Shown here: positions 35,515 through 47,926 of the stretch, one piece after another | Layout of the letters: the number at the start of each line of letters is the position of its first letter | Position numbering within the stretch: position 1 is the stretch's first letter | Source: Fasciola hepatica | Lineage: Eukaryota > Platyhelminthes > Trematoda > Plagiorchiida > Fasciolidae | Length of the DNA: 64,000 bases | Assembly: GCA_948099385.1 (NCBI GenBank) | Contig: CANUEZ040000113.1 | Location: 5,220,501-5,284,500 of the forward strand | Direction: 5' to 3' | The notes under the pieces: model-generated | Told to the model about the DNA's origin: nothing | The model's database searches: none | Seen by the model: the letters and a program-made list of their open reading frames with translations, nothing else | Made by a program: the position numbers and the translations under genes

Positions 35515-36555
35515 ATCGGCTTGGGCAGAAGCGTGGTTCAAACGCAGCAATAAAAACTACAGATAGTTAGAAGCCAGTGAAGTTACCCCCGGCTTAGCCA
35601 GGTGAAGCTACGTTTGAGACAAACAATAAACTGCAAAAAAATTCTGAGATGGCAATGGAATTTCTCACGCCTGCCATAATTCTGTGCTGAAATCCATTGC
35701 ATCCCTTTGCAACATTTGAAGTGAGAACTAAATCCCATTTCGGACAATTCTATCGAAGCTCACCGTTTCAAAATAAAGTTCGTGGAAATTATGACGGTCA
35801 TACTTTCGTACTTTTGGTACCTGCGTCGGTACTACTTTACCCCACCGAACAATTCTTCTGTAGACAAAAGATGGAATCCTCTTCAGGTTATTTTAATTGT
35901 TCGCTGGGCGGATTCACAGCTTGAGTCCACTCCGATGGAAAAGCGGTTTTCCGGTAGATAGATTCCCAAATTCCACTCGATCCTCTGTTTCGGTGGTCTA
36001 TACACCGAAATTGAGAAAGACCTAATGAGATTGATTGACCTAGATTTTTCTAAAAACGTGAGTACCGACTACCGAATACCTGTCTTCGGTGTCACCCTTC
36101 CTCATTTATAAAAAATTAAAAATCACTTTAAGAAGGCTACAGGATGTTCCCGGCAGATGGATGAATAAGTTAAACATTTTACCAATTCAGCAGGGTACAT
36201 TGTCTCTGTGCTTAGCTGTCGGGGATGTGTACTGTGTACATGATTTGTGTAATAAATCCGTATATCAGAACAATTTTCGAATGTCAACAGTCGCTGTTTC
36301 TGGACTGTTGAATGCTCGAAGATATCGAGTTATTATCCAGTTCGTGTTTTTTTGCAGTTATCTGATGCAAGTTGGTTGCTCATTACGCAGAATGAGCATG
36401 CACAGATTGATAATTCAGTCCAGACTGACGGAATGCGCGTCTTTTGTGACGAAACGTTTGTTAAATTGACCCAAATCTCAAGAGACTTCGGCCTCGATGG
36501 ATGCCACTCACTCTTTTGTGCCACAGGTAATTGGTACGACACATTGTTTTTAATA

Positions 36556-36796
36556 AAGGAGCGCATTGGGAGGGTCTCATAGCCCCAAAAGCCCACTACA
36601 CTATCAGGGATAGTGGGCAACCCGACCCTGAGACTCGAAGTGGAGAACGACATAAAGTCACAATAAGCCAGGCGTGTTAACGAACCGGGAGATAGTGGAT
36701 TAATGTCTACCACCACAGTGATCTGCGGCCGCGGGATACGAACCTCCAACCACCATTGTGGTACATAAAAGCTCTAATCCACTAGACCACTGCCGG
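36556..36796 (-). repeat. tRNA-derived SINE, copy 4 (minus)
   Basis: The minus-strand head ccggcagtggtctagtggat has a good A box. The B box is ggttcgtatcc with one mismatch. The body follows (gtggtagacattaatccac, gaccctgatagt-like) down to about 36556. Confidence 0.65.
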
Positions 36797-37766
36797 CGTA
36801 GTATTTGGAGCCCTCGGTGTGGCCTCGGGGTTCAGCCGGTAGATCGTACACTATACCAAGGTGTGAGTGCGTCCATGTGCATATTCGAGCTCCCCCGAAG
36901 CCGGCCACGTTTATCATATCCACTCGAGTGAATGATTGGTTTTCACGATGGTCTTTCATCCCGGTCATATTGGTTGACAATTCTACCGCAAATAGCAGAC
37001 AGCCGCACACCCTTTTTCCAGGTCCAACCTCAGACTAGCGACGAGAGCATACGTAGAAATTAGTCCATAATTTGAAGACTACGTATTGGATGTAAGCGTG
37101 AACATCAAAGGTTTTTGGCTACTAATTGGCTTAAAATACTGATTTCAACGAATTGTTTATTGTGGTAATGTTATTCTCTCATTGGTTATCTAATCTTATT
37201 GCTAGAGATTGCCTGCGTGGACTGTAATTTCCTCGGTTGCTAGTCAGAGTGATTTTTGATTTTTCTGTTTTACCCCTACGTGTGTGCTTGCTCGTGTTTG
37301 GATATGCTTGTCCCCAAACAAGACACAAGTACCAGGAGGACCCGTTTCATTACTGTAAATTTCTTACCGTCTCAATCCTGATGCTGGAAGCACTGTAACA
37401 AATGGATTCCGGTGTCAGATGTGTTAATGAGCTGGACAGTAACAAAGCTCCATCATGACTGATGTCAGTAGGATTGACATCTAGTATGCAACTTGCACCC
37501 CCTAAATACTCGTTGTATCGCTCTCCGCTCGATGATGTTGAGGTCAACGGATAAGTTATTCTCGCGGCACTGATAGTCTTAAATAGCACTAAGACTGTCT
37601 TGTCGACGGAGGTTGACTATTCTTATATCAAGGCATTGATAAAAGTCCATATTTTACTTGCATCTATTGGTATTGTGGTGGTATTACAATTTTGTGGCAC
37701 AGAAGCTCATCTTTTAATTCTTTTGGAACATATACATTGGGGTGCGTGGTCGATATCCTCATTAAA

Positions 37767-37850
37767 CAGCCCGGCAGTGGTCGAGCAGTAAACTCATTTG
37801 CATGGGTTCGAACCCAGAATGATCAAGCTACCATTGCAGACCATGTAAGT
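37767..37850 (+). repeat. tRNA-like SINE head fragment
   Basis: ggcagtggtcgagcagtaaa (A-box-like) and gggttcgaaccc (B box) at tRNA spacing. No cloverleaf closure or SINE body was seen, so it is a 5' SINE fragment and not a tRNA gene. Confidence 0.5.
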
Positions 37851-38399
37851 AATATTGATCTTCAAAGATTTTACGTTACTTCTTTGCATCGTAAACTAGC
37901 ATTGGATACCTTTGCACTATGTATGAATTGGCATATGGTTCCACGCATGCAAACCAGAATAGTAAATGAAAAGTAAATAACTCGCTGTACTCGGTTTCTT
38001 TCTGTAATAGCCGATTGGAAAATGGGCAATCAATGCTTCAAACCGTTGTTTTGGCAAAACGCGATCGTTTTAGATTGGAAACCCAGTCACCAGGAGCTAG
38101 GTACGGCTGTTCTGGTTGCCACTTCTCAGCTGGTGCGTCACCCGCAAATTGAAAGTAATAAAAATTAGTAACGAAAGCTTATCTGCATAAATGGTAGTTC
38201 AAAATAGATGAAAAAACGGTGTCAATGGAAAATAGCTCTGTTTGCGACACATCACTGTGTTCTGGAGTGGCTTTAGCTATTGTGAGGGCGGATCGCTTGG
38301 AATGCACCTCCAAAAAGCCTAACGCGTTCTCTTCAAAGTCCAACCCATTGAGCGGAATTTTCATCCGATAAACGGACCACCGTTACTCATCTTCTGACC

Positions 38400-38485
38400 A
38401 CTAATGGTTTTGATAAGCTCTACAGGTCAAGTAAGTTGATTCCGGGGCTATGCGCAACACATGTCCGAACCATGATGGCTTGATG
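38400..38485 (-). mobile_element. Tiny LINE C-terminal scrap
   Basis: The minus strand reads PSWFGHVLRIAPES, the R-W-x-G-H-V-L-R motif of RTE-like C-termini. Nothing else remains. Confidence 0.4.
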
Positions 38486-38639
38486 AACTGCCGTTTAGTG
38501 TAGTGTAATATGAAACTAGGTTCCGTACAAGAACCCCAAACGTGACTAGCCGAATATGCATCACTAGGGATTGCAAAACGAGCGAAACGGATATGCAGTG
38601 CTTCCGTTCTGTAAATATCACATGACAGATTCTGCAGTA

Positions 38640-39180
38640 TCAGTTAAAACTCCAAATCAGGCTTCCCCCTAAAGGGTAGGGTGTATAACGCCGTAGTTTG
38701 CTCGGTAGTCCTCTATGGATGTGAAAGCTGGCCAGTCCGAGAAGACTTGCGCCGGTTGACCGTATTCGACCACCGGTGCCCACGATCGGCCCCACGAGTA
38801 TGTTGGCAGTATCGCATCAGTAATGATGAATTGCGAAGGAAAGTGTTTGAAAGGGGTTATTGATCACTTAGATTAATTGTTTCTCTTCGTCGGCTACGGT
38901 GACTAAGTCACGTCTTGCGTATGCCCGCCCAGCGATGGCCTCATCGTGCTCTATTCGCGCAGGCTGGACAGGATTGAAAACGGAGGCATCGTGGACAACC
39001 GATGACCTGGAGGAGGAGTGTAAAAATAATTGGCTTCCAGTTTAACCTCAGTGTGGCCCTGTTGTCTACCAGGTTGGAGCAAGAATGACACCGAAAACAT
39101 ATGGTTAGAGACGCTGGTGGATATGGCCCGAAACCGGAGTCAGTGGCATCAGTGCTGTATGAAATGCTGTGAGGGCTCCC
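38640..39180 (+). mobile_element. RTE-like LINE 3' fragment
   Basis: Plus-strand C-terminus: VVLYGCESWPVRED at about 38705, VFDHRCPRSAPRV, then LRMPAQRWPHRALF near 38920 and an RGQPMTW segment near 38990. Stops interrupt it. 5' truncated. Confidence 0.68.
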
Positions 39181-39689
39181 CATTCTTTCCCTTCCATAAA
39201 TAGAACTTCAAAAGACACAAAACAAAACACCGAAATACCGTGTGTGAGAAAACTTGCAACAACAAAAACCTTTCCAACTTTGCTGTCCCTTTCCTTTACG
39301 TATGTGATTTCCCTACTATTATTATTGGATCAGATTGAACGCTCTTTGATTAAAAGAATGGAACCGTCATTACAAACTGCATGTGCACAAGAGGTGATAG
39401 CGACCCAAATAGACGCGTAAGATGACACTCTTAAACTGGAGACTCAACTATACCTGACGGACGAGACGGTGTCCAGTTTCTCTGAATCATTTGATGGGCA
39501 ACACCTCGTTCGAGGTGCTTTGCTCCTGAGGAGAACACTGATGAACAGACAAATAGAGAAGCTGCCTACCATAAAAACCTCTATTAGATCGACGTAGGAG
39601 TGGAGTGGGTACCTGAGATTTATCTCATCAGTGGAAGATGTCATCGCACTTCATTGGATACCTGTCGCTTACCTTGCCTGAATAGCTCT

Positions 39690-39855
39690 AGACCCTCGTT
39701 TACGTTCCTCTTGTTCCATTGGGTCACTCTTACGTCTTTTTTCCTTTTGTGCGTCCGTCTCCCAAGAGAGAATGAACCGGCTTCATGGATATCACGGATT
39801 GTGCCTGACCACGAACGGCGATCAGAGGCGAGATCGATTTTGTAGTATAGCAGTA
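39690..39855 (-). mobile_element. LINE extreme C-terminal scrap
   Basis: Minus-strand DRRSWSGTIRDIHEAGS-like reading, alignable with 54830-54900 (minus), the last residues of the RTE-like element there. Confidence 0.45.
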
Positions 39856-40734
39856 AGATCTATAGAGATTCTTGGAAATAGTGTACAAAGTGGCGGCCCT
39901 AGCGTCACTCGGCTTTTTGTTCGAGGTGGCACCTCTCGCCCGTGCACAACAAAGTGCTACCTGCTGGGTAACAGGAAGATTGTGTGTTCCGAGCTGGTGA
40001 CCGATCAAGCGGTTCATACGTCTTTTGGATGGTGGCTTACCAATCCGGAACACCCAATATATTCAGTATGCATGGTTGCTAGTTTCCCTCTAGGACCTCT
40101 TTCGCTATTCAGTAGAAGTGACCATGACCGAGCGGTCAATGCCTCCCTGTTAGCTGAACAGTTTTCCCCTTTGACCGTTGGATTAAGCAGTAGATCTCGT
40201 CCGCCCATTCAGGGGCAGCTGTCTTCGCATGCCGAGCACCGTCTCACCGAAGCTTTTAGGCCTCGGCTACCCTCCAACTTGGATTGGCTCGCCTGTTGAG
40301 CGGTTTACCGGGGTGTGGCCACTGATGCATGCTTCAGCGTCGGAGAGGCACAGGTGAGAGTTGGGTAGGCGATAGAGACCCAGGAGATGAAAAATGCCTG
40401 AAGGGGCTCGACAGACTGCCAACTCAGAGATGCTGCTCGTCTTAGTCACCCCATACAGTCATTGTTAAAATGCCGCTTTTGGGTGCATGGGCCTGAACCC
40501 AAAAATTGGATCGATAGTGAAAGGACTAGCGAAGTTATAACAGGATAGGAACAACAATACGGTCTCACGTGGCAGATCAGAAGAGTTGGTTCATCGGTGC
40601 TTTAGTTAAGTTCCCGTGTTGGGTAATGCCTCATTGCCTTGTGGGTGAGATTGTTTCATTGAAGTCTCCAAAACGTGCATATGAGACCACACTATTGTAA
40701 TCACACTTCGTACCCCAATCACACACTCAGTCTG

Positions 40735-43060
40735 TCGCCTAACTGTCTGCATGCCATTTGATACGTTTCATTGTGCTCGTGGTCAGGCTGGCGTCAGTGT
40801 TACTCCCAACGCGGGAGCTGAGCGGGTACTATTGAACTGCATCCCATTTTGTGGTTGTATATTTTCTGTTTTGTTGGATGGTTCTGTGCGAGTCAACAGC
40901 AGTAAGCTGAAGCGTCAATGTCTGTTAGTCCAGTCTGCGAATGGGCCAACTGACTGTTGGTCTCCTGGGGCGAAAAATGAATTCTATCGTGGTTCATCTT
41001 AATCGGTTTACAGCGTGCGTTCAACGGACGTTATGGGTAGTACAGACGATAATAACGCCTAATTTGGCTGTCATTAGGAGACAGAAAGTCCTATCTGCAA
41101 TCCTAGCCGATAACTGACAACCGCAGTTGTCCCATCCAGTTATGGTCTAGCGTTAGACTGATACTGGCGAATACAATCCTCTGTCATAAAAAGTGATGCA
41201 TGCTCACCCGGACGAAGAGCAGACCTGCACACTTCCAGGCGCGGTTAGGGCAACAACCACCATTATGGTAATCAATAGCGAATATGGTGGGCTTATGCTC
41301 GCCAAATAAACGGTCGCAGACGAGCAGCGGCAGTGCGCAGGAATGTGGTGGGCTTCTCGCCTGGCAAGCACTACCTCTCAAAACGCTGCGACTGCAGACA
41401 ACAGCCGCAGGCTTTACCGTTTGATTAAAAGTGCCGATTAACGGAGACCAAAGGTGAATGAGGCAATTACGGAATCTGGTGCGCCACGGATTCACTCTTA
41501 GGAGTGTCTTGTGGAACATCGGGCACATCACCTCGAAGAGCAGTTTAGTTGTCCTACTTTCACAGTGGATCTACCTATGATACATGCAGGAGTAACCATA
41601 TAGGTGGCTAATACTCCCTCATCACAAATAGACGTCATTTTAGAGGTTTTTTATATCTTAAACGGTACAAAGTTAGTGGACCGGAAGGGTTGTTTCTATC
41701 CTGTTTCAAGGATAGAGGCAAAGCTTTGGTACAAGACATAACAAACTTCTTCCGGGTTATCTGGGAAAGCAAGCAGAGACCCAGGGAGCGGTGTCAATCG
41801 CGTAACAATTCCTCCTCTGTAAGCCATAGGAATTAACTTGCTAAATAAATTGCACACCGGCATCATTACCCACCAATTGTCACACACTTCGGAACAGTGC
41901 ACGCACGGGAATCAAGTTTCGAACCCGATCGTAGTTTCAGAAACAACTTCTTAAATACTAAAGAACATAGACACACCTCACACAGAGAGCCAATCTCTGT
42001 CTTTCCCTATTTAAAAAGGCATTCGATTCAGTTGATCGCACAATTATTTAAAGCTGTCTCTCATTGATGGATGTGCCATAGAAATTCATTTGTTTTTCAA
42101 TCCTTGTATACTGACGGTGAAAGCCCAGCCCAATGCTCATGATGATCTTTCACCTGAGCTCACGAGGTTTCCCGCTATCACCCTTACTTCTCAACTTTGT
42201 AATTGAAATGTTTCTGAATATGTGAGAATAAGGGCACTGATCTGTGCTCAGACATTAAACTGTCTGACTGAAAATACGCGGACCATGTGTTTGCTTCTGA
42301 GTAAAGATCTGTTTAAGTGGCGAGTTTTCATGGGCAGACTAATCAACAATAAAACCATGTTTGGGATGCGTTTTGCACCTTAACATTGTAAAATGGTGTT
42401 GCACGATGAGGTTACCTCAACACCGAAACGCCCTAGCAAGAGAAGCTTTACATGGTCTGCATAAGTTTTGTTGCCGAAGCAGTTACATCTCATCAGGTGA
42501 TCGGATATCGTTGGAAGTGACGTCGCCTATACAGAAGGCGCGTTTGTCTCTTGCGAATTTAGGTCTCACATGGTGTCGGCGTGTCATCAGATTGCCCCTT
42601 AGTCGTCGAGCGTACACTATCGTAGCTAGGCCTGTTCTTCAACATGGCTCAAAATACGGACGTTTCAATGAAAGGATACGGGGATACTGCTGGTGTGTGA
42701 GCATGGATGCTGTGAGCAACGTATCGGCAATGCTGTGTTTGGTCGTAGGGTATTGCTAATCAACAATGGCCATCGCCTAGCGCAAACAGATTTCGGTGGC
42801 CCATTTGCTATCCACAGCTACCGATGTGCGTTGTTCTCCGAATGGGACACTGTTCGAAAGACGAACTGAGTTGATCGGTCCATAACCTGACAAAAGAGTA
42901 TGGAAACTTTGACCAATCGACTTGGCCGAATTGGACGTATAGGCTTCCCTGGTGGGGTTCATGAAGTCCACCCACCGGATGGATGAAGACACCAGGTGCT
43001 ACAGCTGGATGCCGCGGTCCGCGGTGTCGTTTAATTCAAAATCTTCTGTCGTCTACGTGA
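40735..43060 (+). mobile_element. Heavily decayed RTE-like LINE
   Basis: Plus-strand fragments in collinear order. The endonuclease is at 40830-41000 (AERVLLNCIPF, VNSSKLKRQC, AKNEFYRGSS). A linker follows at 41380-41600 (DNSRRLYRLIKSAD, EEQFSCPTFTVDLP). The RT is at 41690-42330 (SLFKKAFDSVDRTII near 42010, GFPLSPLLLNFVIEM near 42165), and the C-terminal part at 42660-42960 contains CEHGCCEQRIGNAVFG. Many stops. It shares its linker with the minus-strand element at 57460-58750, so the two belong to one subfamily. Confidence 0.65.
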
Positions 43061-44117
43061 TTTTTGTTCGCTCCTTTCGCTTCTAGTCATTTTCTTCTGG
43101 AATAAATGATGATGCAAAGTAGCACTCAGAACCAGAACGTTATTGACTGGTGGAAATGAACTGAACAGAACAGAACGGTTTGGAGCGTTACTCTCGGAGG
43201 AATAGGAATGTCGGTGAATTCCTATTTATGGACCTTAAAACTTACGTTACTCATAATTTCTTCTCTTGAAAGCCAACTTGTGTGTAACGTAAGATAAATA
43301 ACCATGACGAGTATAAGAGATGCGGCAACAATCATTTTCACCCTGTATGCGTCCGAATAAAGGTCCGCGGTATACAGTAAAAAAACACCCTTTATCTTCT
43401 TATTTGGCTTTGGTGCATTCAGTTGTTTGTTGTGTTAATGTGGATGTGATCAGCATGTTACTTAAGGCCACGCTGACCAGAACTGTCACATCTTACGCAA
43501 AACTCCTTAGGAGTTTTGTTTGTCTATGACGTTCATCTGGAGGTCGCAAAACTTATCAAAAGATAGTTCATAATACCAAAACAGTGAATCAGAAAAAGTG
43601 GTACAACCAAACGGTTTTCGCGCAACATGCTGCTTTAGAACCAAAGCACGTCCGATGGAAAGTGCGTGGTCCATTACTTTCACTGAGACTGGCCCACAAC
43701 ATAATCTGATTAGAAACACGTACTTCCTCTGAAACGTTCCCACACTCCTGAAACAGATGAAAAGGAATGTACCGTAAAAAACGACAAAACGACGCATTAG
43801 GACTGTAAGCTTTGTACAGTTTATTTCCTCAATAAATCATGCCATTTCGAGTATATCTGAACTCACGAAATCCGAAATGCAATAACCGACTTATGCTTGA
43901 ATTGATGAGTGTAAAATCGATACCAACATTGACCAGCGTTGTTCTTGCATAGTGTACGGTTAAAATCTTACCAGATGCTCATCAATAGGTGTTGTAATCT
44001 TCGTGACCAAAGTAAGGCTTTTTACACCAACAGTCTTCGCTTCGCCGATGCTTGTCTCACCAGCCCTCTCGAGAGAATCCAAATCACCTTGCGTATGGCG
44101 TCCTGCTTATCTTCATT

Positions 44118-44433
44118 ACACCTTTTCCCATCGAGCTTTGACAACGACCATCATTCTTGAGCCTTGACGCACAACCTTTCACCATGCCGCTGCAAACTGG
44201 TCAGCTCAAAAGTATCGGAATAAAATGACATCAAGAGATATTGGAACAATTTACAAATATTGGTGTTGAAAAGCTGACGGAACAAATGAGAAAGTGTGAC
44301 GATCATATGCTGTGCAGTTGCCCGTGGTAATGGCATCAAATGCTGCACCGCAAACTGATTGGAGAAGGTTAAATCGATGTACTTGTATCGTCGAATCATG
44401 TGGCACAGCCTCTATCGCTGTTGCAATTTCAGT
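44118..44433. repeat. Left terminal inverted repeat of the DDE transposon
   Basis: Matches the inverse of 45702-46038. Near its tip it lacks exactly 22 bp compared with the right repeat, equal to one iteron. Confidence 0.85.
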
Positions 44434-44808
44434 GATAGTAATGGTGTTGCAGCATAAATAAATGGATGACACTGATGGGGTGTACTTACGATAGCCCTGT
44501 GTATTGTCCCCGCACTTTCAATGTATCCACTTATCCAAACATTTGGGGAACCAAACCTTTATTTTGTTTCATCATATCAAGCTATGATATTTGTCTGTGA
44601 CTCTAAATGCAAAGCAAAGTACCGTTTGTTATATTACGGATTTTACTTACAGGACTTGTTTGTGACATTTTACCCTCGCATGAGGAGACTTGTTGTCGAT
44701 TGTTTGGTATTTCGTTCGAAGGCAGTCAGGCGATATAATCACAGCACTGCCTTTTGTGATAATATTCGGCATATTTTACCTGACACCGCACGCATCACCG
44801 TTTGACAA

Positions 44809-45650
44809 TATGGGTGAGAAGAAAAGATCGTACCATTTCATCAGCGCTAAAAATCGACGGAGGATCATCGAATACGCATGAAGAGGAGATTTAACGGACA
44901 CTGCCAAACACCTCAGCATCAAGATCAAAACATGCCGTGCTATTGCAGCTACAGATCGGGAAACAGCATTCACACCTGGGCCCTACAAGACGAAGTTCAA
45001 CGACGAGTTTGTCAGGCATTTGTGTGAAGTGGTGGACGAAAACCCCGCAAGCACATTGGGGCAGTTAAAGGGGAGGATGGAGAAGGATTTCCCAAGTACA
45101 ACAGTCAGCAAGTCATCCAATAATCAATTGTTGGATGGGCATCATTATTCAGTTAAGAAGTTGACTATTCAACCAGTGGAAAGAAACTCAGGTGCGGTCC
45201 AATCTAAACGAGCAGAATATACCGATTGACTGCAACGATCAGGTACTGCAACTTTGAGGTTGTATATTGATGAAACCAACTGCAACATATGGTGTTATCG
45301 TAGCTGTGCACGCTCAAAAGTAGGCAGTAAAACCATCCGAAGTCTACCGTCAAGTAAAGAATCTAACTGGAACATATCAGCTTGTTCATCTATCGCCGGT
45401 ATCTTGAAGTGTGAATGTCATACAAAGATTACGTGGCATATTTTTAATGAGTTTCTCTCATGCTGTTCAGCGTCTATTGCTACTGAGCAACCTGACGTTC
45501 CATTGGTATTTATCCTTGACAATGCGCCGGTTCATCGGAGGGCTATGGACGCACAATTACATACCGATCACAAAATGCGTTTTCTCCCGCCTTAAAGTCC
45601 ATTTTTCAATCCGCTGGAAGAGGAATTCAGTGAATCCGAACAGGTAAAAT
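44809..45650 (+). pseudogene. DDE transposase (DDE_3-like), three premature stops
   Basis: A single frame from ATG 44809 to about 45650 (about 280 codons), broken only by stops at about 44879 (TGA), 45227 (TGA) and 45593 (TAA). The N-terminal helix-turn-helix is readable (FISAKNRRRIIEYA, LTDTAKHLSIK). The catalytic domain shows YIDETNCNIW (first Asp), VFILDNAPVHRR (second Asp) and FLPP-stop-SPFFNPLEEEF (Glu). Counting to the Glu of NPLE, 32 residues separate the second Asp and the Glu, shorter than the 34 of Tc1 itself. It acts, in living relatives, by cutting and rejoining the TIR ends. Confidence 0.8.
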
Positions 45651-45701
45651 GTTTCCTACTTTATTCTGTTTATATTTTTTAGTACATCAAAAACTGTTAA
45701 A

Positions 45702-46038
45702 CTGAAATTGCAACACCAATAAGAGCTTTGCCACATGGTTCGACGATACAAGTACATCGATTTAACCTTCTCCAATCAGTTTGCGGTGCAGCATTTGATG
45801 CCATTACCACGGGCAACTGCACAGTATATGATCGTCACACTTTCTCATTTGTTCCGTCAGCTTTTCAACACCAATATTTGTAAATTGTTCCAATATCTCT
45901 TGATGTCATTATATTCCGATACTTTTGAGCTGACCAATTTGCAGCGGCATGGTGAAAGGTTGTGCGTCAAGGCTAAAGAATGGTGGGTCGTGGCTAATGA
46001 ATTGCAGATTTTGGTTTAAGCTTGATGGGCAAAGGTGT
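45702..46038. repeat. Right terminal inverted repeat of the DDE transposon
   Basis: Contains three degenerate iterons of 21-23 bp at 45966-46027 (gcgtcaaggctaaagaatgg, gtcgtggctaatgaattgca, attttggtttaagcttgatg), likely transposase binding sites. Confidence 0.82.
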
Positions 46039-47835
46039 GGACAAATAGGATTATCGACCACAGATCTCACCTGTGTCCAATCGAGGCGCGCTCTTTCCTG
46101 TCCGCCTGAGTAGCTTTATGTGGTGGCCAGTGACGTGATTTGGCTGACTTCATTCAGTTCAGTAGACTGACCGCAGAGGACCAATAATCCATTGAGCGGA
46201 GACGGATCAGTTGGGTGGCCCGTTGTGACGCATCGATGTTACATAGTTGGCCTTATTTCACGGAGGTTTGTCGCAGCTGCCATTGATCGAGCAGAATCGA
46301 CAGAATTCCACGTGATCTTTCGTCCGTCGTCACGTTTTTCATCTCATGCTTACGCATCGGTAGGGTGTAGGGAACTGGGAGGTCATAATATATCATCAGA
46401 TTGAAGCGAAAACCGTGTTCTTAATGAGGAAAAAGTTGTCGTGAACCATAATGCCCTATTGGTGGATGGTCTGTTATCAAAACAGAACGGTTGTTGCCGG
46501 ATTCGAATCTCTTGATCAGACTCGAATGGAATACCGACGGGATGCCTTAGTTCCTTGATTTCACCAATTTCGTCGATGTGTTGACTTCCGTTGGGGAACT
46601 AACGAGGGTCTCGTGGAGTGAAGTGTTTACTATCGAAGTGATCATATGAATCGAATTGCATGGCCTAATAGATTTTGTCTATTCGCGGGAACACTCCAAC
46701 TGTTCCGTAACTCATTGAAGTTGATCAAACCAGTTCAAAGCTCACAAACATTTCGTTTTAAAACAACTATTGTGGAAAGGGACATTTAGTACTTGTGTGT
46801 GTGCATGTTTGTGTCGCTGTTGGTGGTTTGCCAGCTTGCCATATTTATGGGCTTGTATATTGGGACACGCGACGGTTGCTGTGGTGGCTGATCGATAATC
46901 CCCTGAGGCGGTATAGAGCGATGTGGGTCATGCACGTACAATACGATCGAAAACGCGTTTTCGTCAATGAAGAAGTGGCAACGAAATCAGCTTACTACTG
47001 TTTACCAACTAACAGCGATAGCTAACAAGTTGGATATTTACCCCTCGAGCTGCGCGAAGCATCTGTTTGACTTGATCACAGATACTAATTTGTTTTACGG
47101 AAATTGTTTGGCAGCGTTAAATTGTGTCAGTTATTTGCCGTTGTTGTTTCTTTTCAAAATAGTTCATATTTTTGAACACACTTATCTGCATATCACTTGG
47201 TCCGGGAAACGTTCGGCGCTGTGTCAGATGTTCGGATTCTAGTTTGTTTCGATTTCTTTTCGGCGACCCGGTAAATACCATGCACAAGTGTGTAATGTGT
47301 GAACGTATCAGAACCACTATTCCTCCTGCAAACTATTTTTTTCAATTATCCTAATTTCAACCATATTTCGCGGCTTTCTTGCCGTAATATCTCAGTTTGT
47401 TTGGCCTCATTCTCGTTTATCCTCAGGATCCGTTCAGTATACGTCGTTTTCTGCGAAATCGACGTAAAGTGCGTTTTTCGGGCTATCGTACCCGGCTCGA
47501 ATTTGTTTTAAAACTCATTCCGAACTGTATTATTTTATTGCTCTGTCTCATCCCCTATAACGGTCTGTGTGAACTTGAGAACTAAAAGACGACCCCTTAT
47601 CTGTCTTTAATCATAGGCGATATGATTCGTGCGAATGAGCACAGCTATCCCTGTCGTTCTTTGTCCGTCCGTACCGCATACTGACCCTGCTTGCTGTTTT
47701 GGTGCTTCCCGGTGCATTGCTATCCCGAGTGTGTTTCCCTGCATGTTCCGTTAGTTGTGTTCTGTCTTGTGCCATACATATGTTGTACGTTCTTAGGATC
47801 GTATCATTTTGCACACTACACGTACATACTTTGGC

Positions 47836-47836
<1 letters not shown>

Positions 47837-47924
<88 letters not shown>
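47837..47924. repeat. (TA)n microsatellite, 88 bp
   Basis: Longest uninterrupted dinucleotide tract in the window. The long Tyr-Ile open frames through it are artefacts. Confidence 0.98.

Positions 47925-47926
<2 letters not shown>

Larger units (their letters stand above)
44118..46038 (+). mobile_element. DDE (Tc1/mariner-IS630-like) DNA transposon with long TIRs
   Basis: A 1.92-kb element bounded by terminal inverted repeats of about 318 bp (44118-44433) and 337 bp (45702-46038), roughly 95% identical by eye over the inner 270 bp. The outer ends read acaccttttcccatc at the left and, inverted, acacctttgcccatc at the right. Between the repeats lies a decayed transposase in one frame. Long TIRs with iterons near the tips resemble other long-TIR members of this superfamily. 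No clear TA duplication is visible. The nearly matching TIRs imply a fairly recent insertion despite the dead transposase. Confidence 0.82.

Noticed and set aside
41215..41360. Fourth copy of repeat R2
   Set aside because: A stretch of about 40 bp (cggtcgcagacgagcagcgg onward) resembles R2, but the match does not extend and lies within a decayed LINE.
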